A stretch of 8,535 nt of DNA from Bacteroidia bacterium (GTDB lineage Bacteria > Bacteroidota > Bacteroidia > Flavobacteriales > Flavobacteriaceae). The notes beneath the pieces are model-generated. The model was not told the DNA's origin, did not search any database, and saw nothing but the letters and a program-made list of their open reading frames with translations. The position numbers and the translations under genes were made by a program. The stretch is from the NCBI GenBank assembly GCA_018679315.1, contig JAHHLF010000032.1, forward strand, positions 1-8,535, given 5' to 3'. Shown one piece after another: positions 1 through 5,877 of the stretch (position 1 is its first letter; each line of letters begins with the position of its first letter).

Positions 1-57
1 GTCCTCAAACATCTCGAATTCCTCCTGTATTTCCTCCTGTATGTCTGCTATCTTCAT
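1..57 (-). CDS. sufE: SufE sulfur-acceptor protein, N-terminus only (partial)
   Basis: Only the first 19 codons are in the window; the gene runs off the left edge. They read MKIADIQEEIQEEFEMFED, which resembles the usual SufE N-terminus (a short helix of the type I-x-E-I-x-E-E-F-x-M-F-x-D). SufE accepts persulfide sulfur from the SufS cysteine and passes it to SufB in the cytoplasm. The catalytic cysteine would lie outside the window and cannot be checked. The start is 4 bp after the stop of the preceding small gene, which fits the last part of a suf operon. The ATG at 57 is preferred over the internal ATG at 12 because it gives the full family N-terminus. The call rests on a short match plus position next to sufS, so it is good but not certain. 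Confidence 0.75.
   Translation of the reverse strand, partial: MKIADIQEEIQEEFEMFED
19..42 (-). repeat. Perfect 12-bp tandem duplication inside sufE
   Basis: On the plus strand the unit TTCCTCCTGTAT occurs twice back to back (19-30 and 31-42). It encodes the repeated peptide IQEE-IQEE. Each copy carries AGGAGG on the coding strand, a perfect Shine-Dalgarno-like string; one lies 8 nt before an internal ATG at 10-12. In Bacteroidota such strings are not usually the start signal, so this is probably a chance product of a Gln-Glu-Glu coding repeat. Confidence 0.85.
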
Positions 58-61
58 AATC

Positions 62-502
62 TTATTTCCCGATCGTTTTTTCAGCCAATTCTAATACAGC
101 ATTTACGAGGGGTTTTATTTCTTCTGGTGGATTCCCATGATCAAAGTTGGGGCTTTTAAATCTCTTTTCCATGGTCTTTACCATTAATCCTGCAATTGGT
201 GCACCATCTACCTCTTGCAAGGATGTAGAAGCTTCCATATCATCTAACTTCTTTAGTTCAATAGCTTCGATCAGACTTAATAGCACATCCCACTCCTCAA
301 TTTCGATCGGATATACCTGGTCATCCTCAGATCTTCTATCCATTCTGATCTGCATCGTCGTAGGCATTACCCTAACCTAGTAAAAATATCCTCGGGTACT
401 GGCTGAATACGTGATCTCAGTAATATCCATGATATTTCTATCTTTCTGACTACAGCCTTTTAAGACAGCCAAACCAAGCACTGCTATCATCAAATATTTC
501 AT
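62..502 (-). pseudogene. Small lipoprotein gene between sufS and sufE, interrupted by one in-frame TAG
   Basis: The frame starting at ATG 502 encodes a short signal peptide ending in LAVLKGC (lipobox Cys17), then ITEITYSASTRGYFY, and meets TAG at 377-379. The same frame continues without another stop to TAA at 62-64, giving 146 codons including the amber. The downstream part (101 residues from an ATG at 367) is clearly protein-like: an EIEEWDVLLSLIEAIEL segment, then a C-terminal FDHGNPPEEIKPLVNAVLELAEK motif. I recall small flavobacterial lipoproteins with an STRG(Y/F) segment followed later by FDHGNPP, which suggests both halves belong to one protein; this is memory, not a search. One base change (for example CAG, GAG or AAG to TAG) explains the break, and no frameshift is needed. 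Function unknown. The lipobox has an atypical Lys at -2. Alternatives are a sequencing error, read-through, or restart at ATG 367 giving an unanchored product. Confidence 0.7.
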
Positions 503-521
503 CTTCTTATGCGCTGAACGG

Positions 522-529
522 CAAAAATA
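522..529 (-). promoter_or_regulatory. Possible -7 box before the small lipoprotein gene (weak)
   Basis: The minus strand reads TATTTTTG, which fits the Bacteroidota -7 consensus TAnnTTTG and lies 19 nt upstream of the ATG at 502, within the 77-bp gap after sufS. No TTG is visible at the expected -33 distance, and the region is T-rich, so a chance match is likely. This gap is the longest within the suf operon, which leaves room for an internal promoter. Confidence 0.25.
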
Positions 530-579
530 AAAAAACGACTGTTATGCCTTGTTCTAATTAAGGTTTTACTAAGAAAACT

Positions 580-1806
580 TTATAGTAACATTTTGATAGC
601 CCGCTCAATACCTGAAATCAACACATCTACTTCTTCATTGGTATTGTAGAAACTAAAACTGGCACGTACCGTGCCCGGGATCTGATAGAAGTCCATGATC
701 GGTTGTGCACAATGATGCCCAGTTCTCACGGCGATACCCATTTTATCTAATAAGGTCCCAAGGTCATAGGGATGGATCCCTTCTATATTGAAGGAAATAA
801 CTGCAGCTTTTTCCGATGAAGTTCCAAATATTCTCATTCCAGGGATTTCCAGTAATTTTTTTGTCGCGTAACGCAGCAACTCATCCTCATAATCCAATAT
901 GTTCTGCATACCAATGGCATCGAGGTATCTTATCGCTACGCCAAAGGCGATCCCACCACAGATATTAGGTGTTCCCGCCTCAAATTTATGGGGCAAATCG
1001 GCATAAGTGGTCTTTTCAAAGGTCACCTCGCTGATCATTTCACCACCCCCTTGATACGGAGGTAGCATTCGTAACCATTCTTCCTTACCGTAAAGCATGC
1101 CGATCCCTGTTGGACCACACATTTTATGGGCAGATGCCGTATAAAAATCTACATCAAGTGCCTGCAGATCTACAGCCATATGAGGAGCAGCCTGGGCACC
1201 GTCTATCAAAACTGCAGCGCCTGTATCATGGGCCCATTGGATCATGTCTTTTACCGGATTGATCGTACCCAGTGCATTTGACACATGGTTAAAAAAGACC
1301 AGCCGCGTTTTGTCATTGAGCAAATCGCGATAAGTATCCAGAATCAAATCTCCTTCTTCATCCATAGGGATGACTTTTAAAACAGCGCCAGTATGGTCGC
1401 AAAGCATTTGTACGGGTACGATATTGGAATGGTGTTCCATGGCTGAAACAAGTACCTCATCACCCGGTTTTAGAACACTGCGGAAACCATGAGTAACGAT
1501 ATTAATGCTATGAGTCGTTCCAGAAGTAAAAATAATTTCATGCGTATGTTCTGCATTAAAATGGCCTTGCAACTTCTTTCTCGCAAATTCATATGCTTCG
1601 GTGGCCTCCTGAGCCAGGGTATGGACACCGCGATGAATATTCGCATTATAATAACTGTAATATTTCGTGATCGCATCGATTACCAGCTGGGGTGTCTGGG
1701 AGGTGGCAGCATTGTCAAAATAAACGAGGGGGTTACCATTGATTTCCCGCTGTAGTATGGGAAAGTCTTTTCGAATCGCTTGAATATCGAGGGCTGTAGA
1801 AGGCAT
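580..1806 (-). CDS. sufS: SufS cysteine desulfurase (group II, PLP-dependent)
   Basis: SufS removes sulfur from L-cysteine, yielding alanine and an enzyme-bound persulfide that SufE relays to the SufBCD scaffold. The 408-residue protein has the expected family length. Numbered from the ATG at 1806, it shows VYFDNAATSQTP near residue 30, TSGTT near 95, the PLP-stacking His125 in AMEHHSN, IDGAQAAPH near 202, the Schiff-base Lys228 in SAHKMCGP, and the active-site Cys366 in RTGHHCAQP. Each lies two positions after the E. coli SufS residue (His123, Lys226, Cys364), which supports group II. The frame stays open to a TTG at 1836, but that would overlap the sufD stop and add ten residues (MTCNKAKTIN) not expected in the family; ATG 1806 leaves a normal 19-bp gap after sufD. 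No key residue is missing. Confidence 0.97.
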   Translation of the reverse strand: MPSTALDIQAIRKDFPILQREINGNPLVYFDNAATSQTPQLVIDAITKYYSYYNANIHRGVHTLAQEATEAYEFARKKLQGHFNAEHTHEIIFTSGTTHSINIVTHGFRSVLKPGDEVLVSAMEHHSNIVPVQMLCDHTGAVLKVIPMDEEGDLILDTYRDLLNDKTRLVFFNHVSNALGTINPVKDMIQWAHDTGAAVLIDGAQAAPHMAVDLQALDVDFYTASAHKMCGPTGIGMLYGKEEWLRMLPPYQGGGEMISEVTFEKTTYADLPHKFEAGTPNICGGIAFGVAIRYLDAIGMQNILDYEDELLRYATKKLLEIPGMRIFGTSSEKAAVISFNIEGIHPYDLGTLLDKMGIAVRTGHHCAQPIMDFYQIPGTVRASFSFYNTNEEVDVLISGIERAIKMLL

Positions 1807-1825
1807 ATTTATGGTTTTAGCCTTG

Positions 1826-3142
1826 TTACAGGTCAAATCCTAATTTGACTTCTAACTTGCTGGCTATAAGCTTATTAATTCTTTTTTTCAATTCCGGTAT
1901 GCGTACACTCTCCAATACGTTATTGGCAAAGGCGTACATTAAAAGTGCAGCTGCTTCTTTTTCAGGAATTCCCCTGGTCTGCAGATAAAACAGCGCTTCG
2001 CGGTCTAATTGACCAATGGTACAACCATGTGAACACTTGACATCATCGGCAAAGATCTCCAATTGTGGTTTGGAGTTTACAGTAGCCCGATCGCTGATCA
2101 GGACATTGTTGTTTTGCTGAAAAGCATTTGTTTTTTGTGCGATCTCATCAACGATGATCTTCCCATTGAATACACCCGTTGCCCGATCATTGAATATTCC
2201 TTTATAATCCTGGTGGCTTTCACTATTGGGTTGTCGATGGTGTACCAATGTATGGTGATCCACATGTTGTTTTTCATCCAGGATAGTCACGCCTTTCAGT
2301 GTGGAATCAACGTATTCGCCGTCCTGGTAGAAATTGAGATTATTGCGTGTCAATTTACCTCCAAAGGCGAATGTATGCACGCTCACATGGCTTTTTCCTT
2401 TCTGGTCGATATAGGTGTTATCGATCAGTGAAGCCCCTTGCATATCATTCTGAACTTTATAATAATCGACATTGGCGTTTTTGCCGGCAAAGATCTCGGT
2501 GACCGAATTCGTCAGAACCTCATTTGCGGTCAGACTTTGATGCCTTTCGAGCACTTGTAATTCAGCATTTTCCTCAACAATGATCAAGTTTCTCGGTTGA
2601 AGCATTAATGCGGCTTCATTTCCCGTAGCGAAGTGTAAGATCTCCACGGGTTTCATGGGCGCCTTATGCTTGGGGATGTAAATATATGCTCCTTCCTTAC
2701 TGAAAGCCGTATTTAAACTTGTTAGTGAATCGTCCTTGGCTGCTACCGTATTGAAATAGACATCTACAACGGGCTTATACATGGGTTTGGTGAGGGCTGC
2801 GCTTAACAAACATATATCCACACCGTCATGGGTTGTTTCTGAAAGGTAAGAGCTATAGATCCCATCTATGAATACGATCTTATAGGTGTCAACTTCATGC
2901 AGGAAATACTTCTTTACATCTTTATATTCCAGGGCATCTGCTTCCTTGGGAAAAATGCTGAAATTTGTCTTCTGAAGTTGTTTCAATGAAGTGTATTTCC
3001 AGGCCTCTTCTTTTCTCCCCGGAAATCCTTTATTCTCAAATGTTTTTATGGCTTCGGAGCGTATATCATGCACCGGATGATCTACATCGATCGTATTCTC
3101 GAACGCCAGAAATGATGAGACTAATTTTTCCTTTAAATCCAT
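1826..3142 (-). CDS. sufD: SufD, Fe-S scaffold subunit
   Basis: SufD pairs with SufB on a SufC dimer to form the SufBC2D complex, where new Fe-S clusters are built in the cytoplasm. The 438-residue protein has the SufB/SufD-type beta-helix core, rich in short strands, followed by the family signature FADDVKCSHGCTIGQLD at residues 364-380. His372 in CSHG corresponds to E. coli His360, which is implicated in cluster assembly. The helical C-terminus (ALFYLQTRGIPEKEAAALL) is the usual SufC-docking end. The N-terminal part has the common motif GFPGRKEEAWKYTSL at 39-53. The ATG at 3142 lies 18 bp after the sufC stop, and the stop is 19 bp before sufS, so the genes are surely co-transcribed. No anomaly is visible. 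Confidence 0.96.
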   Translation of the reverse strand: MDLKEKLVSSFLAFENTIDVDHPVHDIRSEAIKTFENKGFPGRKEEAWKYTSLKQLQKTNFSIFPKEADALEYKDVKKYFLHEVDTYKIVFIDGIYSSYLSETTHDGVDICLLSAALTKPMYKPVVDVYFNTVAAKDDSLTSLNTAFSKEGAYIYIPKHKAPMKPVEILHFATGNEAALMLQPRNLIIVEENAELQVLERHQSLTANEVLTNSVTEIFAGKNANVDYYKVQNDMQGASLIDNTYIDQKGKSHVSVHTFAFGGKLTRNNLNFYQDGEYVDSTLKGVTILDEKQHVDHHTLVHHRQPNSESHQDYKGIFNDRATGVFNGKIIVDEIAQKTNAFQQNNNVLISDRATVNSKPQLEIFADDVKCSHGCTIGQLDREALFYLQTRGIPEKEAAALLMYAFANNVLESVRIPELKKRINKLIASKLEVKLGFDL

Positions 3143-3160
3143 AGTAAAGCAGCTTACAAC

Positions 3161-3913
3161 TTAAGCAACAGGTTCATTTTTTAACCAATCATAGCCCTTT
3201 TCGTCTAATTGGAGAGCTAAGTCCTTGTCGCCCGATTTAACGATCTTTCCTTCATTTAATACATGTACAAAATCAGGCACGATATATTCTAAAAGTCTTT
3301 GATAATGAGTGATAATAATAATGGCATTATCCTTACCCCTTAGTTTATTTACGCCATTGGCAACGATCCGAAGGGCATCAATATCCAGGCCTGAATCTGT
3401 TTCATCCAGGATAGCCAATTTAGGTTCGAGCATGGCCATTTGGAAAATCTCATTCCTCTTTTTCTCACCACCTGAAAAGCCTTCATTCAGGGAACGCGAT
3501 AAGAACTTTCTGTCTATGTCCAACAGCTCAGATTTTTGACGGATGCGCTTGAGCATTACATTGGCAGGCATTTCTTTTTCCCCTCTGGCTTTACGAGATT
3601 CATTGATCGCAGTTTTCATAAAATTGGTGACCGTAACACCCGGGATCTCTACCGGATATTGGAAGGACATAAATACGCCTTTGTGCGCCCGTTCTTCAGG
3701 AGAAACATCTTCCAGGTCCTCCCCGTTAAGGAGTACGATCCCCTGGGTAACCTCAAATTCTTCTTTCCCTGCAATAACGGATGCCAAGGTGCTTTTTCCA
3801 GAACCGTTTGGGCCCATTATGGCATGAACTTCCCCAGGATTTACCTCAAGGTTGATCCCATTTAATATTTCATTGCCTTCAACACCGGCATGTAAATCTT
3901 TGATCTTTAACAT
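3161..3913 (-). CDS. sufC: SufC, ABC-type ATPase of the SufBCD complex
   Basis: SufC is a soluble ABC ATPase that drives conformational change in SufB-SufD during cluster assembly; it is not a transporter. Numbered from the ATG at 3913 (250 residues), it has Walker A GPNGSGKST at 34-42 with Lys40, a Q-loop at SFQYP near 83-87, the ABC signature FSGGEKKRNE at 146-155, Walker B plus the distinctive SufC segment LAILDETDSGLD at 166-177 (Glu171, Asp173), and the switch His203 in ITHYQR. Lys40, Glu171, Asp173 and His203 match E. coli SufC numbering. The frame is open to a TTG at 3928, but MLKIKDLHAG is the normal family start, so ATG 3913 is chosen. It follows sufB by 36 bp and precedes sufD by 18 bp. 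Confidence 0.97.
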   Translation of the reverse strand: MLKIKDLHAGVEGNEILNGINLEVNPGEVHAIMGPNGSGKSTLASVIAGKEEFEVTQGIVLLNGEDLEDVSPEERAHKGVFMSFQYPVEIPGVTVTNFMKTAINESRKARGEKEMPANVMLKRIRQKSELLDIDRKFLSRSLNEGFSGGEKKRNEIFQMAMLEPKLAILDETDSGLDIDALRIVANGVNKLRGKDNAIIIITHYQRLLEYIVPDFVHVLNEGKIVKSGDKDLALQLDEKGYDWLKNEPVA

Positions 3914-3949
3914 TCGTTTACTATTCAATCTGTTATCAATTGATCTTAC

Positions 3950-5395
3950 TTATCCTACTGAGCCTTCAAGGCTGATCTCCAATAATTTTTGTGCTTCCAC
4001 GGCAAACTCCATGGGAAGCTTATTCAGAACTTCCTTACTGAACCCGTTGACAATTAGGGCAATCGCTTTTTCAGTATCAATCCCCCGCTGGTTGCAATAG
4101 AAGATCTGATCCTCACCGATCTTACTAGTCGTGGCCTCGTGTTCTATCTGAGCTGTTTTGTTCTTTACTTCAATATAAGGGAAGGTATGTGCCCCGCATT
4201 TATTCCCCATTAAGAGTGAATCGCACTGAGAGAAATTCCTGGCATTCGATGCCCTGCTGTGTACTTGCACAAGTCCTCTATAACTATTCTGAGATTTACC
4301 TGCAGAGATACCTTTACTTATAATGGTACTTCTGGTATTTTTCCCTAAATGGATCATCTTCGTCCCTGTATCGGCTTGCTGATAATTATTCGTTACAGCA
4401 ATCGAATAGAATTCCCCAATGGAATTATCGCCTTTAAGAATACAGGAAGGGTATTTCCAGGTAATTGCGGATCCCGTCTCAACTTGTGTCCAGGAGATCT
4501 TCGCATTCTTCTCGCAAATACCTCTTTTAGTGACAAAATTGAAAACACCACCTTTGCCTTCTTTATTGCCAGGATACCAATTTTGCACGGTAGAGTACTT
4601 GATCTCTGAATTATCCAAAGCGATCAGTTCTACAACGGCTGCATGGAGTTGATTTTCATCACGGGATGGCGCCGTACAGCCTTCCAGGTAGCTCACATAA
4701 CTTCCTTCATCAGCTATAACCAGGGTGCGTTCAAATTGTCCGGTTCCGGCTTGGTTGATACGGAAATAGGTTGACAATTCCATGGGGCAACGTACTCCTT
4801 TTGGTATATAACAAAAAGAACCATCGGAAAAAACCGCAGAATTTAAGGCTGCATAGAAATTATCCTTCTGCGGGACAACAGAGCCTATATATTTCTTAAC
4901 AAGTTCGGGATGTTCTTTGATGGCTTCGGCCATAGAACAAAATATGATCCCTCTTTCGGCCAATGTCTTTTTAAACGTAGTGGCTACAGATACAGAATCC
5001 ATAACAATATCTACAGCTACCCCAGCCAATTTCTTTTGTTCCTCAATTGGGATTCCCAATCGCTTAAACGTATCGAGCAATTCCGGATCTACCTCATCGA
5101 GGCTTTCGTATTTTGGTTTTTTATTAGGTGCAGAGTAATAGGATATATCCTGAAATTCGGGTTTCTTGTAATTGATATTGGCCCATTCGGGCTCTTCCAT
5201 TTCTTTCCAAATCCGAAACGACTCCAGGCGCCATTCCGTCATCCATTCAGGTTCTTCTTTCTTTTTGGAAATACCCCTGACGATATCCTCATTTAACCCT
5301 TTCGGAAAGGTATCCGACTCAATATCTGTATAGAAACCATATTCGTATTCCTTGGTTTCCAACTCCTTTTTTAATTCCTCTTCAGTATATGCCAT
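3950..5395 (-). CDS. sufB: SufB, Fe-S scaffold subunit
   Basis: SufB receives persulfide sulfur from SufE and is the main site of cluster formation in SufBC2D. The 481-residue protein is of normal family length. It shows GVRCPMELSTYFRIN at 200-214, YLEGCTAPSRDENQLH at 236-251, a core with TQVETGSAITWKYPS, ADTGTKMIH and SAGKSQNSYRGLV, then CDSLLMGNKCGAHTFPY at 391-407 and EHEATTSKIGEDQ at 418-430. Cys240, Cys391 and Glu420 lie exactly 14 positions before E. coli Cys254, Cys405 and Glu434, which are the sulfur-entry and assembly residues. The C-terminus EFAVEAQKLLEISLEGSVG is typical. The ATG at 5395 is 29 bp after the stop of the A-type carrier. No truncation or missing residue is seen. Confidence 0.98.
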   Translation of the reverse strand: MAYTEEELKKELETKEYEYGFYTDIESDTFPKGLNEDIVRGISKKKEEPEWMTEWRLESFRIWKEMEEPEWANINYKKPEFQDISYYSAPNKKPKYESLDEVDPELLDTFKRLGIPIEEQKKLAGVAVDIVMDSVSVATTFKKTLAERGIIFCSMAEAIKEHPELVKKYIGSVVPQKDNFYAALNSAVFSDGSFCYIPKGVRCPMELSTYFRINQAGTGQFERTLVIADEGSYVSYLEGCTAPSRDENQLHAAVVELIALDNSEIKYSTVQNWYPGNKEGKGGVFNFVTKRGICEKNAKISWTQVETGSAITWKYPSCILKGDNSIGEFYSIAVTNNYQQADTGTKMIHLGKNTRSTIISKGISAGKSQNSYRGLVQVHSRASNARNFSQCDSLLMGNKCGAHTFPYIEVKNKTAQIEHEATTSKIGEDQIFYCNQRGIDTEKAIALIVNGFSKEVLNKLPMEFAVEAQKLLEISLEGSVG

Positions 5396-5424
5396 GAGAT
5401 CGCTCTTGGTTTAGAAAAAAGAAC

Positions 5425-5754
5425 TTATAATGAAAAGCTCTCTCCACATCCACAGGTTCGCTGTGCATTCGGATTGTTAAACACAAACCCTTTTCCGTTA
5501 AGTCCGCCTGAATATTCTAAAGTCGTCCCAACGAGGTATAAAAAACTTTTCTTATCTACGATTATGCGTACGTTATTATCCTCAAATACCTTATCCAATT
5601 CGTTCGCTGCCTTGTCAAAATCCAATTCGTATGACAGACCACTGCAACCACCACTCTTAACCCCAACACGCACATAATCTTTCGATGCATCAAAACCCCC
5701 TTCGGTCATTAATGCGATCACTTTTTCTTTTGCGCCTTCAGATACTTTGATCAT
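5425..5754 (-). CDS. sufA: A-type Fe-S carrier (HesB/IscA/SufA family)
   Basis: This 109-residue protein is a full-length A-type carrier, which binds a new Fe-S cluster and hands it to apo-enzymes. The three ligand cysteines are present: Cys37 in SGGCSGLSY, and Cys101 and Cys103 in the C-terminal TCGCGESF. The GFVFNNPNA segment before them is typical. The protein cannot be assigned to SufA, IscA or ErpA from sequence alone; the symbol reflects its place as first gene of a suf operon. The ATG at 5754 lies about 30 nt downstream of a good -7 promoter box, and no earlier in-frame start is needed. It probably receives clusters from the SufBCD scaffold encoded next. Confidence 0.93.
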   Translation of the reverse strand: MIKVSEGAKEKVIALMTEGGFDASKDYVRVGVKSGGCSGLSYELDFDKAANELDKVFEDNNVRIIVDKKSFLYLVGTTLEYSGGLNGKGFVFNNPNAQRTCGCGESFSL

Positions 5755-5783
5755 CCTTATATGGATTAATTCTAAATAGAGTA

Positions 5784-5791
5784 CAAATATA
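5784..5791 (-). promoter_or_regulatory. Likely -7 promoter box of the suf operon
   Basis: The minus strand reads TATATTTG, an exact match to the Bacteroidota primary-sigma -7 consensus TAnnTTTG. Transcription would start about 7 nt downstream, leaving a leader of roughly 23-25 nt before the ATG at 5754. The -33 region (around 5811-5815) reads TATGG, only a weak match to TTTG, which is common for regulated promoters. Its place in the 123-bp gap between the upstream lipoprotein gene and the A-type carrier suits a promoter for the whole suf operon. Confidence 0.55.
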
Positions 5792-5795
5792 GCGC

Positions 5796-5808
5796 AAACC
5801 TAGGGTTT
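5796..5808. promoter_or_regulatory. Palindrome in promoter spacer, candidate operator
   Basis: AAACC-TAG-GGTTT is a perfect 5+5 inverted repeat with a 3-nt centre. It lies 4 bp upstream of the -7 box, between the -33 and -7 positions, where a bound repressor would block polymerase. A second weaker pair (ACCTA / TAGGT, 5797-5801 and 5813-5817) overlaps it. It does not fit the E. coli IscR type 2 consensus that I remember. An iron or redox regulator is plausible for a suf operon, but none is encoded in the window and the site could be chance. Confidence 0.3.
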
Positions 5809-5877
5809 TACCATAGGTAATAACATTATTATAACGATAAAAGAATAAGAAAAAATTATAGTGAATAGCGTACTGAA

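Noticed and set aside
377..379. TAG read as pyrrolysine or another recoded amino acid
   Set aside because: No recoding machinery or downstream stem-loop element is visible, another gene here (stop at 5878-5880) uses TAG as a normal stop, and recoding of TAG is not known as typical for this group.
368..382. Frameshift as the cause of the split lipoprotein gene
   Set aside because: Starts 502 and 367 are in the same frame, so a base substitution is enough; no insertion or deletion is needed.
522..537. T-rich run after sufS as an intrinsic terminator
   Set aside because: No GC-rich stem precedes the T run on the minus strand, and the downstream genes look like part of the same operon.
3935..3944. 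Perfect palindrome ATCAATTGAT between sufB and sufC
   Set aside because: It is a 10-bp AT-rich palindrome inside a 36-bp operon gap, with no promoter next to it; expected by chance in a sequence of this composition.
4910..5296. Long antisense open frame opposite sufB (plus strand)
   Set aside because: It is rich in Phe, Ile and Arg, resembles no family I know, and lies opposite a fully conserved gene; it is a shadow of the coding strand. The same holds for the plus-strand frames over sufC, sufD and both lipoprotein genes.
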